A stretch of DNA of 32,953 nucleotides from Prevotella sp. (GTDB lineage Bacteria > Bacteroidota > Bacteroidia > Bacteroidales > Bacteroidaceae), in NCBI GenBank assembly GCA_016281815.1, contig JAEEJK010000070.1, positions 1 through 32,953 on the forward strand, in the 5' to 3' direction. Every line of letters begins with the position of its first letter. Position 1 is the first letter of the stretch. The position numbers were made by a program, and so were the translations under genes. Below the pieces are notes generated by a model, which made no database searches, had not been told where the DNA came from, and saw nothing but the letters and a program-made list of their open reading frames with translations. Below are positions 1-7,996 of the stretch, piece after piece.

Positions 1-114
1 AACGGCATCGTCGAGGGAAAGAACCACAGACTGAAAAACAAGAAAAGGGAATGTTATGGAAGAGCGGGATTTGAATTGCTCAGGAGAAAAGTCATACTGT
101 CCAATTATGGTTGA
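1..114 (+). mobile_element. C-terminal tail of an ISL3-like transposase (partial)
   Basis: Frame 1 is open from the first base and reads 37 residues before the TGA at 112-114. The tail contains an NGIVEGKNHRLK stretch followed by YGRAGFELLRRKVIL, which resembles the conserved end of ISL3-family DDE transposases (catalytic Glu region, then a YGRAGF/LLRxRV block). The start and most of the protein lie left of the window. The inverted repeat cannot be confirmed because only one end is visible; it probably falls in the next ~50 bases (about 115-165, which include an AAGAGGG stretch). The family call rests on memory of the motif only. Confidence 0.7.
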
Positions 115-215
115 TTTTGCAACAAAAGTGACGAAGATCCCGGCCACAAGAGGGTACATTTATAAAGAAAATCAATTTCTTTACTTCAAATAGACTTATT
201 CATCGGATTTTTTCC

Positions 216-223
216 TAAATTTG
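216..223 (+). promoter_or_regulatory. -7 promoter element for serB
   Basis: TAAATTTG is an exact match to the Bacteroidota -7 consensus TAnnTTTG. It lies 45 bases upstream of the serB start, giving a leader of about 40 nt. No clear -33 TTTG was seen. Confidence 0.6.
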
Positions 224-268
224 CATGATGAAACGAGACATCGCTCCATATAATCTGCCAAAACAACA

Positions 269-1504
269 ATGAAAGAAGTAAAGAAAGAACAGATACTGGT
301 AAGCATCACTGGCCAGGACCGTCCCGGACTGACAGCGTCGGCAATGGGAATACTTGCGAAATACAATGCGCAGATACTTGACATCGGCCAGGCCGACATT
401 CACAGCACACTGTCTTTAGGCATCCTCATCCGCATCGATGAAGCCCATTCCGGGCAAGTGCTCAAAGAACTGTTGTTCAAGGCCACCGAACTGGGAGTGA
501 ACATCGGCTTCTCCCCCATCACAGACGATGAATACGAGGAGTGGGTTGGCCGTCAGGGCAAGAACCGCCACATCCTCACACTCATAGGGCGCACGCTGAC
601 CGCCGCTCAGATAGAGGCGGCAGCCAAAATCATCGCCGCACAAGGTGTGAACATCGACTCCATCCGAAGGATGACTGGCAGGCAGAGCATACGACACCCC
701 CAGCAGAAAAGTCGTGCATGCATAGAGTTCTCGCTGCGCGGTTCTCCAAATCGCCACAAGATGCAGGAGCAACTCATGCGCCTGTCGGCCGACATGGGGT
801 TTGACTTCTCGTTGCAGAACGACGACATGTACCGCCGCATGCGACGCCTCATCTGCTTTGACATGGACTCCACACTCATACAGACCGAGTGCATCGACGA
901 ACTTGCCATGCGTGCCGGTGTGGGCGACAAGGTGAAAGCCATCACCGAGAGTGCCATGAGGGGAGAGATTGACTTCAAGGAGAGTTTCACAAAGAGGGTG
1001 GCGTTGCTCAAAGGGCTTGATGTCAGTGTGATGCGCGAGATAGCCGAGAGTCTGCCCATCACAGAAGGTGTCGACCGCCTCATGGCTGTACTGAAGCGTT
1101 GCGGCTATAAGATCGCCATCCTCAGCGGCGGATTCACCTACTTCGGAGAATACCTGCAACGGCGCTACGGCATCGACTATATGTATGCCAACGAGTTGGA
1201 GATTGACGACAACGGTCGCCTCACCGGAAGATACCTTGGTGAAGTGGTTGACGGCCACCGCAAAGCCGAATTGCTGAAGTTGATAGCGCAGGTGGAGAAG
1301 GTGAACCTGGCACAGACCATCGCTGTAGGCGATGGTGCCAACGACCTGCCGATGCTCTCCGAGGCCGGACTCGGCATTGCCTTCCACGCCAAGCCGAGAG
1401 TGGTGGCCAACGCCAAGCAATCCATCAACACGATAGGTCTCGACGGAGTGCTCTATTTCCTTGGCTTCAAAGACTCCTATCTTGGCGAAGAAGGAAAAGC
1501 ATAG
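269..1504 (+). CDS. serB: Phosphoserine phosphatase with N-terminal ACT domains
   Basis: This enzyme hydrolyses O-phosphoserine to L-serine, the last step of the phosphorylated serine pathway in the cytoplasm. The 411-residue protein starts with an ACT region (residues about 8-180, beginning ILVSITGQDRPGLTA) that probably senses serine. The HAD phosphatase domain follows: motif I FDMDSTLI with the nucleophile and acid Asp at about 198 and 200, the SGGF motif II, and GDGANDLPML near residue 354 as the metal-binding motif. Length and domain order match the long SerB form common in Bacteroidota. The first ATG of the open frame sits just downstream of a good promoter box, which supports this start. 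The gene converges on manA with only 12 bases between the stops and no visible terminator. Confidence 0.95.
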   Translation: MKEVKKEQILVSITGQDRPGLTASAMGILAKYNAQILDIGQADIHSTLSLGILIRIDEAHSGQVLKELLFKATELGVNIGFSPITDDEYEEWVGRQGKNRHILTLIGRTLTAAQIEAAAKIIAAQGVNIDSIRRMTGRQSIRHPQQKSRACIEFSLRGSPNRHKMQEQLMRLSADMGFDFSLQNDDMYRRMRRLICFDMDSTLIQTECIDELAMRAGVGDKVKAITESAMRGEIDFKESFTKRVALLKGLDVSVMREIAESLPITEGVDRLMAVLKRCGYKIAILSGGFTYFGEYLQRRYGIDYMYANELEIDDNGRLTGRYLGEVVDGHRKAELLKLIAQVEKVNLAQTIAVGDGANDLPMLSEAGLGIAFHAKPRVVANAKQSINTIGLDGVLYFLGFKDSYLGEEGKA

Positions 1505-1516
1505 CCGCCCCCTCCA

Positions 1517-2491
1517 CTACATCGTGGCAGTGAGGAAGGTAGCGTTACCAAAGATATATAGGATATTTTCACAGGCAGGCACCAGGATGGTCTCACCTTG
1601 ACGGATCTCTATGCCATTGATGTTGGCTTTTCCCCACAGACAAACCACAATGACAAACGAATCGCAGTGGAAATCCACCTGCTGGGCCACCTGCACCACC
1701 ACACGATGCACTACGAAGTAGGGGCAGTTGATGAGTTGCGACGTGGGTTTGGTGCTGTCGTAAGAGGTACGGTAAGCCGGCCACACCTGATAGTCGATAG
1801 CCTCCTTCGCCTGCTCGATGTGCAATTCCCGGGGATTGCCATGCACATCCTTGCGCCCAAAGTCATAGACACGATAAGTGATGTCGCTGGTCTGCTGAAT
1901 TTCCGCCAGGAAGTTGCCTGCGCCGATGGCATGCAGCCGACCTGCAGGGAGGAAGTAGAGATCGCCCTCGTGAGCCTCATGAGTTACGATCACGTCTTGC
2001 ATGGGTGAGCGCCCGTTTTGCGGTTCTGCCGTTGCCAACCGCTCATAATCCTCTGGTGTGATGCTTTCTTTGAGACCCGCATATATCTTCGAACCCACAT
2101 CGCTTTTGATGATATACCACATTTCTGTCTTTCCAGCGCAACCGTGACGCTCCATCGCCAGTTTGTCGTCAGGATGCACCTGCACAGACAGGTCCTGACG
2201 GGAGTCGATAAACTTCACGAGCAGGGGGAAATGGTTGCCGAATTTCTTATATATCTTCTTGCCTACAAGCAGTTCCTTGTATTTGTCGATCAGTTCCACC
2301 AGCGTCAATCCCTCATCGACATCATTGACCAGACCGCGATTGACCGCCACGCTCTCATGTCCAGGTACGCCACTGATTTCCCAACTCTCGCCAACATTGG
2401 GTTGCGCGTTGAAGATGCCTTTGAAAGGTGCAATCTGATAACCGCCCCAAATGGTAGTCTTTAGATAAGGTTGAAATTTGTAAGGTTTCAT
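1517..2491 (-). CDS. manA: Mannose-6-phosphate isomerase, class I
   Basis: This is a cytoplasmic zinc enzyme that interconverts mannose 6-phosphate and fructose 6-phosphate, feeding GDP-mannose synthesis or mannose catabolism. The 324-residue protein is the short form typical of Bacteroidota and Firmicutes. Visible zinc ligands are Gln and His in SVQVHPDD, Glu in KTEMWYI, and His in GRLHAIGAG. The N-terminal TIWGGYQIAPFKG segment and the early GESWEIS stretch are also family hallmarks. The start follows a Bacteroidota promoter box at 2544-2551 by about 50 bases. It converges on serB and is divergent from the YiiX-like gene. Confidence 0.95.
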   Translation of the reverse strand: MKPYKFQPYLKTTIWGGYQIAPFKGIFNAQPNVGESWEISGVPGHESVAVNRGLVNDVDEGLTLVELIDKYKELLVGKKIYKKFGNHFPLLVKFIDSRQDLSVQVHPDDKLAMERHGCAGKTEMWYIIKSDVGSKIYAGLKESITPEDYERLATAEPQNGRSPMQDVIVTHEAHEGDLYFLPAGRLHAIGAGNFLAEIQQTSDITYRVYDFGRKDVHGNPRELHIEQAKEAIDYQVWPAYRTSYDSTKPTSQLINCPYFVVHRVVVQVAQQVDFHCDSFVIVVCLWGKANINGIEIRQGETILVPACENILYIFGNATFLTATM

Positions 2492-2543
2492 TTTTCTGTA
2501 GTTGTTGAGGAGTAATTATTGATCAAGAGTTCTTTTTGCACGG

Positions 2544-2551
2544 CAAAATTA
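2544..2551 (-). promoter_or_regulatory. -7 promoter element for manA
   Basis: On the minus strand this reads TAATTTTG, an exact TAnnTTTG match about 52 bases upstream of the manA start. The manA/yiiX-like divergent gap (2492-2790) otherwise holds A/T-rich sequence with no gene visible. Confidence 0.55.
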
Positions 2552-2735
2552 CGACAAAAATCTGAATCAAAAAAGAATTGATCCAACTTCCTCAAGTTGA
2601 AAGCAGTTAAAGATGTCTGTATTGAAATATCATAGGCTCTCAACATCGAGGTTATGAAATCATTAGTTCATACAAGAAATCGGAGGTTTCGTACAAAGCC
2701 ATGCTTTAGAAGCATCATTCCATCTAAATAGGTCT

Positions 2736-2743
2736 TATCTTTG
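2736..2743 (+). promoter_or_regulatory. -7 promoter element for the YiiX-like gene
   Basis: TATCTTTG is an exact -7 consensus match, 47 bases upstream of the ATG at 2791. Confidence 0.6.
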
Positions 2744-2790
2744 CAACGAGGAAACAAAAAAATGTGGAAAAAGGAAAGTGATTATTTAAG

Positions 2791-3378
2791 ATGAAAGCAA
2801 TGAAAAAGACAAAAATCATTCTTGGAATTTTGGTTCTTGTGATGCTAATCTTTGGCATCAAATACTGCGTTGGACAGACATCGGCCGAAAAATTGAAGGA
2901 GGGCGACCTCATCTTCCATACGTCGAAATCTGAGCAGTCGCCACTCATCCAGTATGCCACCATGTCGGTGCTGAGCCACTGTGGCATCATCATCGAGAAA
3001 TCCGATGGCCTCTACGTGTTGGAAGCAACTGGCAAACTGAAACTGACCCCTCTGCAGGAATTCATCAACCGGGGCAAAGGCAGACAATGGTGGGCGAAGC
3101 GGGTCATCGACACTCCTGTCAAAGTGAAATACAGCCACCTGCTCGGCCGTCGCTATGACACGTCGTTCAAACCCGACAGCAATCTGTTTTATTGTTCGGA
3201 ACTGATACACCACATCTACAAGACACAGTTTGGTATTGAGTTGTGCAAATACAGAAAGGTCTCTGATTATCATCTGACCGGACTGAAGAAAAAACTCAGG
3301 CAGCGAGGCATCAGCCTCAGTCAAGAGGTAGTGGCTCCAATAGATGTCTACAACTCCAAAAAAACTCACAGCATTTGA
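2791..3378 (+). CDS. YiiX/YaeF-type permuted papain-like hydrolase, membrane-anchored
   Basis: The 195-residue protein has an N-terminal hydrophobic anchor or signal (residues about 6-26) and then a domain resembling the permuted NlpC/P60-type amidases of peptidase family C92 (YiiX/YaeF). In this family the catalytic His precedes the Cys. Here the His is in SHCGIII and the Cys in FYCSELIHH, with EGDLIFHTS at the start of the domain as is usual. The substrate is not known; relatives are thought to cut amide bonds in peptidoglycan or lipoyl/acyl-type substrates. The anchor suggests it acts in the periplasm. There is a second ATG at codon 4; the first is kept. It appears monocistronic, with its own promoter and more than 130 bases to the next gene. 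Confidence 0.8.
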   Translation: MKAMKKTKIILGILVLVMLIFGIKYCVGQTSAEKLKEGDLIFHTSKSEQSPLIQYATMSVLSHCGIIIEKSDGLYVLEATGKLKLTPLQEFINRGKGRQWWAKRVIDTPVKVKYSHLLGRRYDTSFKPDSNLFYCSELIHHIYKTQFGIELCKYRKVSDYHLTGLKKKLRQRGISLSQEVVAPIDVYNSKKTHSI

Positions 3379-3469
3379 CATGGCCATATAGGGAAGTGCC
3401 TATTTTGTCACACATCCAATGCCAAACACTGACAACATGTCACATGTCATCAAGAAAAATATAATGGCA

Positions 3470-3478
3470 TAGTTTTTG
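3470..3478 (+). promoter_or_regulatory. Imperfect -7 element before the 140-residue protein gene
   Basis: TAGTTTTTG resembles TAnnTTTG with one extra base. It lies 32 bases before the ATG at 3511 and could drive the two-gene unit with the flavodoxin. Confidence 0.3.
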
Positions 3479-3510
3479 CAAGATTATATCGAACATTATT
3501 TTTTTAATTT

Positions 3511-3933
3511 ATGAATTACACAATTGCAGATTTACTTACTGGTGCCAAAACAATGGCAAAAAGTGTCTTCGGACAGAAAAAAGAGTATCACATCCAGTTC
3601 AACCACGAGGAAGACGGATTATGGTATGTCGATTTTCCCAACTGGCCCTTCGACCACCACAACCTGCTGATGGTAAGTGGTGCAGACGAATTGTGTGCCT
3701 TTTTGTCAGACGATGACATCATCACTTGTGTTGACGTGATTCCTGCAGACAAGGAAGAGTCCCACCCGGGATATGCGAAACTGATTCAGCAGGAGCATTC
3801 CCTGACAGGCGGAAGTACCTATCAGGTGACTGGTTTGGAAGGCTTCAACAGGAATATCTGGCTGTGCCCCGTCACTCTTTTCGTCCTCGGACAATACCCC
3901 AAATATATGTATATAAAAAAATCAAGCATTTGA
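3511..3933 (+). CDS. Conserved-looking protein of unknown function, 140 residues
   Basis: I do not recognise this gene with confidence. The protein has no signal peptide or membrane span. It is rich in Trp and His in its first half (GLWYVDFPNWPFDHHN), with an acidic patch SDDDII near residues 66-71 and a hydrophobic C-terminal third (GFNRNIWLCPVTLFVLG) typical of a small cytoplasmic alpha/beta domain. It resembles small domain-of-unknown-function families that pair a WxVDxPxW motif with an Asp-rich loop; no reaction can be inferred. It ends 27 bases before the flavodoxin start and may be co-transcribed with it. Codon use resembles that of neighbouring genes. Confidence 0.65.
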   Translation: MNYTIADLLTGAKTMAKSVFGQKKEYHIQFNHEEDGLWYVDFPNWPFDHHNLLMVSGADELCAFLSDDDIITCVDVIPADKEESHPGYAKLIQQEHSLTGGSTYQVTGLEGFNRNIWLCPVTLFVLGQYPKYMYIKKSSI

Positions 3934-3960
3934 AATCACCACAGAATAAAATCAAAGAAT

Positions 3961-4521
3961 ATGAAAAAAGTCATCATCATGCTCGCAGTGCTGCTGGCTA
4001 TCAGCCTGAGTGCCTGCTCACAGAGCAACAAAAAGAAGAACCAACAAATGAAGAAAGTATTGGTAGCCTATTTCTCTGCTTCTGGCGTGACGAAAGGTGT
4101 CGCCCAACAGTTGTCCGAAGTGGCAGGTGCAGACCTGCATGAAATCAAGCCCGAAAAGCCCTATACTGAAGCCGACCTTGACTGGCGTGACAAGCAAAGC
4201 CGTTCCTCAGTAGAGATGCAGGACAAGTCCTCACGGCCTGCCATTACAGACAAGATTCAGAACATGCAGGACTATGAGGTAGTATATGTCGGTTTCCCCA
4301 TCTGGTGGTACACCTGTCCGACCATCATCAACACCTTCATGGAGTCATACGACTTCAAGGGAAAGACTGTCATCCCCTTCGCCACTTCTGGCGGCAGCAA
4401 CATCAAGAAAGCCTGCGAAGACCTGAGAGCCACCTATCCGGAGGTCATCTGGAAAGAGGGCAAACTACTGAACAGAGCCTCAAAGGATGAATTGCAAAAA
4501 TGGGTTGAGAGTTTCCTTTAA
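3961..4521 (+). CDS. Flavodoxin-like lipoprotein
   Basis: Flavodoxins bind FMN and shuttle electrons. Residues 30-186 form a flavodoxin fold of the flavodoxin_4 type: [16 protein letters not shown] is the phosphate-binding loop, [11 protein letters not shown] the isoalloxazine loop, and PFATSGGS a later conserved turn. Unusually, the open frame begins with a signal peptide and lipobox (LSACS, Cys19) followed by a basic SNKKKN linker. The protein would therefore be lipidated and exported, probably to the periplasmic face, since the acidic surface-export signal is absent. An internal ATG at 4048 ([13 protein letters not shown]) matches the usual cytoplasmic flavodoxin start, so two forms are conceivable. 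It is followed by a strong terminator. Confidence 0.88.
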   Translation: MKKVIIMLAVLLAISLSACSQSNKKKNQQMKKVLVAYFSASGVTKGVAQQLSEVAGADLHEIKPEKPYTEADLDWRDKQSRSSVEMQDKSSRPAITDKIQNMQDYEVVYVGFPIWWYTCPTIINTFMESYDFKGKTVIPFATSGGSNIKKACEDLRATYPEVIWKEGKLLNRASKDELQKWVESFL

Positions 4522-4597
4522 GCAAGAAAAGGCAAAGGACAGGCATACATTTGCCTGATATCCAGAACCTTTCACACATGACCAGATGTCACAGTGC

Positions 4598-4632
4598 AGC
4601 CTCCATGCGAAATGCATGGAGGCTCTTTTTTT
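4598..4632 (+). terminator. Intrinsic terminator after the flavodoxin gene
   Basis: A perfect 11-bp stem (AGCCTCCATGC with GCATGGAGGCT) with a 5-base loop is followed by seven T residues at 4626-4632. It ends the unit starting at 3511 and insulates the sensor gene that starts at 4760. Confidence 0.9.
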
Positions 4633-4694
4633 ACTTTTTGTCTTGCCTTGCCGTGAAATTGGCCCCAAAAGAATGACAATTCATCAAAAAAAAG

Positions 4695-4702
4695 TATCTT
4701 TG
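4695..4702 (+). promoter_or_regulatory. -7 promoter element for the propeller/AraC sensor
   Basis: TATCTTTG is an exact TAnnTTTG match 57 bases upstream of the ATG at 4760 and just after the terminator at 4598-4632. The sensor therefore has its own promoter. No copy of the TGTCCACC repeat found before susC is present here, arguing against autoregulation through that site. Confidence 0.6.
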
Positions 4703-4759
4703 CACTTACTTTATACTTTTTGACCATCACCCTACATTCATCACTACTGAAATCGCCAA

Positions 4760-7717
4760 ATGATCAAGCGCCTCATCATATTGCTTATTCTCGTTACAGG
4801 AATATCGTTGGAACTCATGGCCCAACAGAGTTTTATGGAGCGGTATAACATTTCCATGCTCAGTATGCGTGAAGGCCTTCCAAGCAATAACATAGGTGAT
4901 ATTTTCACAGACAGCGAAGGATTTGTGTGGCTGTCAACACGCGGTGGCGGAATTGTTCGCTATGATGGCTATGGATTCTCAAGTTTTTACACTGCCCCAC
5001 AAGGGCTTCAGTGGCGAAGTCATTCCTCCAGGAAGATTTGCGAAGACAAATTCCATCGCCTGTGGATTGTCTTCGATGAATATACAAAGGTCATCAACAT
5101 GCGCACCATGATGGTGACAGAAGTCAGCAGCAAGGACAAACGTCTCGAAGAAATCCTCTCTCAAAGAGGCGTGAATATACTACTCGACAGTGAAGGGAAA
5201 ATCTGGCTTGTCACCATGTCGCATATCCACTGCCTGACATTTCAAAAAGACGGCAGTGTGAAGGACATCATCAGTTACCAACACAGCACCTATACCCCCA
5301 GCATCACCATAGCCGACCTTGACAGCAATGGAAAAGTGTGGGCCGGTATCGATGAAGGCGTCTTCAGGCTGACTGTGCAAAATGGAAAAATCGAGAAAAC
5401 AGCAATATCCCCACAGTTATCCCACCTAAATGGCCTTTTCATCACCAGTTTGCAGAGACAAGGAGACGACGTATGGATTGCCACCAACCACGGTTTGCGG
5501 CGCTTCAATGCCAACGAAGGCCAAATCACCACTTATCAACATTCGGCAGACCCCTCCTCGCTGTCACATGACTTTGTGAGTTGCCTAAGCATCATATCAG
5601 ACAGCATACTTGTGGCAGGCACTTTGGGGGGTATTGATTTCCTCACACCCAAAAGCCAGCATTTCCATCATTGGAACACCATCTCCACGCCATTGCCTAT
5701 GCAAAGCAACTTCGTGAGTTGCCTGCACCAGGACAGCGGTTGTCTGTGGATAGGGACAGAGACCGGCGGTGCCATCTGTATCACTTCCAACAAATTAGCA
5801 CTGCGCAATTACAAGCATACCGACCACCCCGCCAGCATCTCGCCCAACGCCGTCAATGCCATGCTCGTGGGGAAAGACGGCACTCTGTGGGTCGGCACCG
5901 TGGAAGGCGGACTCAACAAAATGGCAGCCGACGGCATTTTTACACATTATACCACCGCCAACAGCCGGCTCTCCCACAACTCCGTATCGGCTCTTGCTTC
6001 CGACAGGCAAGGACGTCTGTGGATAGGCACATGGGGAGGGGGCGTGAACTATATTGACCCATCGACCGGCCATGTGGCTCGACTGGAAATGAATGAGCAA
6101 CAGGCCACCATACTCAACTTCGTGGGAGCACTGGCCTTCGACGACACCAACAATGGGCTGTGGATAGGGAGCAATGATGGCATTTTCTTCTATAACCTTG
6201 AACGCAAGGCCCTTGAAGAGCCTTTCTCGGATTGCCGGTATGCCCGTGGCTGCATCGGCTCTCTTATCGACAGCGACCGCAAATTGTGGATAGGCTGCCT
6301 TGAGGGAGTCTACATCATTGATTTGGGAAAAGGGAGAGACAATACCGGTCACTTCGGTTTCCAGCACCTCCGCAACAAGTTAGACAATCCATCGAGTGGG
6401 ATCATAGACAAAATCACATGCTTCTGTCAGGCACATGATGGCACGATATGGATAGGAAGCAATGGATATGGACTCTACAAGAGAGTGAAGGGCAGTGACG
6501 GGAAAGACATGTTCAAGTCATACACAACAAACGAAGGTTTGGCCAACAACTCTGTGAAAGGCATGGTGGAAGATGATGATGGCAAACTGTGGATTGCGAC
6601 GGGGAACGGTCTCTCAGTCCTGAACCCACAGACAGAAGTCTTCTCAACATTGGGAGAGGCCGACGGCCTGCTCTGCCAGCAATTCTATTGGAACGGAGCA
6701 GCCAGAGGCGATGACGGCACTTTGTGGTTTGGAAGCCAAAACGGTCTCACTTGTCTGTCTTCGGGAAAGATTGCAAACCTCGCAGCACCGAGGTTGCATT
6801 TCGTTCATCTCACCATCGACAATCAAGACGCATTGGCCGGAGACGGGCATATCGACGAGGACATCAGTTTTGCAAAGGTCATACACCTCCACGAGAGCAA
6901 CCGTTCGCTCGTCATCGATTTCTCAGCACTCAACTACGGCAACGAGACACAAGGCATCTACAGTTACAGGATGCGAGGTCTTGAGAAAGACTGGGAGCAA
7001 CTGGCACATGGGCAACATTCGGTGAGGTACACGAACCTGCCGCCAGGCGACTACGTCTTTGAAGTAAAATATGCCTCTGCCCTCAGCGGCACAGAATGCT
7101 CAGCGGAGATAAAAGTCAAAGTGACCCCCTATTTTTACAAGTCGTGGTGGTTTATCACCATCCTGCTCTTCTCTCTGCTTGCAGCAGCAGTCGCCTTATA
7201 CAAAAACCGAGTCCGCCAACTCCGTCGCCAAGAAGAGGAGAAACTCATGCGGCCCATCGAAGACGCCCTTCGTGAGAGCGGAAATCCCCTTGCCTTGCAG
7301 AAACGCATACAGGGCATCATCAGCAACAGGAAACGGATGGCCGAGAGCGTCAGCAAAACGGCAGAGGCCGATGACCTGATGGCCGCGCAGTCACAGCGAC
7401 CCTTCATGGAACGCCTCATGGAAATCATGGAGCAAAACTATATGAACAGCGAGTATGGTGTGACGGAACTCATCGAACAGATGGGCATCAACCGCACGTT
7501 GCTAAGCAAAAAACTTAACGAAGAGACCGGTATGTCGCCGGGCCAGTTCATACGCAGATATAGGTTGGACATGGCACGCAAACTGCTCGAAAGCAACACC
7601 GCCAACCGCAACATCGCAGAGATTGCTTTCAGTGTAGGATTCAATGATCCGAAGTACTTCACGCGATGTTTCTCAAAAGAGTTCAACGTGCCCCCAAGTG
7701 CCTATGGCAAGGAATAG
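4760..7717 (+). CDS. Membrane propeller sensor fused directly to an AraC DNA-binding domain (HTCS-like without kinase or receiver)
   Basis: The 985-residue protein resembles the hybrid two-component sensors that control Bacteroidota glycan loci, but the phosphorelay parts are absent. It has a signal peptide (residues 1-21), then about 680 residues of two-component-regulator propeller repeats with recurring LWIGT/GLWIGS and EGLPSNNIGDI-type motifs. A Y_Y_Y domain follows (about 710-790, containing YRMRGLEKDWEQL and LPPGDYVFEVKYA), then one membrane span near 794-816. The cytoplasm holds a 60-residue basic and acidic linker and an AraC-type double helix-turn-helix (about 876-985: ELIEQMGINRTLLSKKL, then IAEIAFSVGFNDPKYFTRCF). 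No H-box, ATPase or Asp receiver can be found. The periplasmic part should bind an oligosaccharide and directly control DNA binding at the membrane. It sits upstream of susC in the same direction, as a local activator would. Confidence 0.9.
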   Translation: MIKRLIILLILVTGISLELMAQQSFMERYNISMLSMREGLPSNNIGDIFTDSEGFVWLSTRGGGIVRYDGYGFSSFYTAPQGLQWRSHSSRKICEDKFHRLWIVFDEYTKVINMRTMMVTEVSSKDKRLEEILSQRGVNILLDSEGKIWLVTMSHIHCLTFQKDGSVKDIISYQHSTYTPSITIADLDSNGKVWAGIDEGVFRLTVQNGKIEKTAISPQLSHLNGLFITSLQRQGDDVWIATNHGLRRFNANEGQITTYQHSADPSSLSHDFVSCLSIISDSILVAGTLGGIDFLTPKSQHFHHWNTISTPLPMQSNFVSCLHQDSGCLWIGTETGGAICITSNKLALRNYKHTDHPASISPNAVNAMLVGKDGTLWVGTVEGGLNKMAADGIFTHYTTANSRLSHNSVSALASDRQGRLWIGTWGGGVNYIDPSTGHVARLEMNEQQATILNFVGALAFDDTNNGLWIGSNDGIFFYNLERKALEEPFSDCRYARGCIGSLIDSDRKLWIGCLEGVYIIDLGKGRDNTGHFGFQHLRNKLDNPSSGIIDKITCFCQAHDGTIWIGSNGYGLYKRVKGSDGKDMFKSYTTNEGLANNSVKGMVEDDDGKLWIATGNGLSVLNPQTEVFSTLGEADGLLCQQFYWNGAARGDDGTLWFGSQNGLTCLSSGKIANLAAPRLHFVHLTIDNQDALAGDGHIDEDISFAKVIHLHESNRSLVIDFSALNYGNETQGIYSYRMRGLEKDWEQLAHGQHSVRYTNLPPGDYVFEVKYASALSGTECSAEIKVKVTPYFYKSWWFITILLFSLLAAAVALYKNRVRQLRRQEEEKLMRPIEDALRESGNPLALQKRIQGIISNRKRMAESVSKTAEADDLMAAQSQRPFMERLMEIMEQNYMNSEYGVTELIEQMGINRTLLSKKLNEETGMSPGQFIRRYRLDMARKLLESNTANRNIAEIAFSVGFNDPKYFTRCFSKEFNVPPSAYGKE

Positions 7718-7760
7718 GATATCGGCTAAAATCATTGAAAACACTGCTCTTTCAAGGGTT

Positions 7761-7828
7761 TATCCACCTTTTTCCATTTTGTCCTCCCATTTTTCATTTT
7801 GTCCACCTGATAATGCAAATTGTCCACC
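7761..7828 (+). promoter_or_regulatory. Four direct repeats upstream of the susC-like gene, candidate AraC-type operator
   Basis: The core TGTCCACC (or a close variant) occurs at 7761 (TATCCACC), 7780 (TGTCCTCC), 7800 (TGTCCACC) and 7821 (TGTCCACC), all on the same strand. Starts are 19, 20 and 21 bases apart, about two helical turns. The last copy ends 20 bases before the -7 box, overlapping where a -33 element would lie. Copies 2 and 3 are each preceded by a similar T-rich tract, CATTTTG. Same-face direct repeats abutting the promoter fit AraC-family activator binding by the adjacent sensor; this is inference. Confidence 0.6.
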
Positions 7829-7848
7829 TCAAGATTTTAGATGGCTGT

Positions 7849-7856
7849 TATCTTTG
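7849..7856 (+). promoter_or_regulatory. -7 promoter element for the SusC operon
   Basis: TATCTTTG is an exact -7 match. The nearest TTG upstream is at 7820-7822 with a 26-base gap, a poor -33, as expected for an activator-dependent promoter. Its position implies a leader of about 135 nt and rules out translation from the upstream ATG at 7841. Confidence 0.65.
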
Positions 7857-7996
7857 CAGCAGTTTTTAAGCATAACCTAAATACAAATACATACCGACCT
7901 TCCGATAAGGAAAAAACACATATCCAAACCGACCTTGCGAAAAGGAATAGAAACAGACTCATCAACTACTATCATATTCATCAAATCAAAAATCAA

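Noticed and set aside
416..1420. Long minus-strand frame opposite serB
   Set aside because: It is the antisense shadow of a clear serB gene, with His/Val-rich low-information sequence and no motif or promoter. The same reasoning excludes 8057-9136 (-), 10364-11230 (-), 12103-12999 (-), 15073-16125 (-) and 31590-32441 (-).
3388..3406. Short hairpin (ATAGG/CCTAT followed by TTTT) after the YiiX-like gene
   Set aside because: Only 5 base pairs with a short T run; too weak to call a terminator.
3430..3449. TGACA...TGTCA inverted half-sites upstream of the 140-residue gene
   Set aside because: Arms of five bases occur often by chance, and no supporting regulator is nearby.
7841..7996. Upstream ATG extending the SusC-like protein by 52 residues
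   Set aside because: The -7 box at 7849-7856 lies inside this extension, so the ATG would not be on the transcript. The start at 7997 gives a normal signal peptide.
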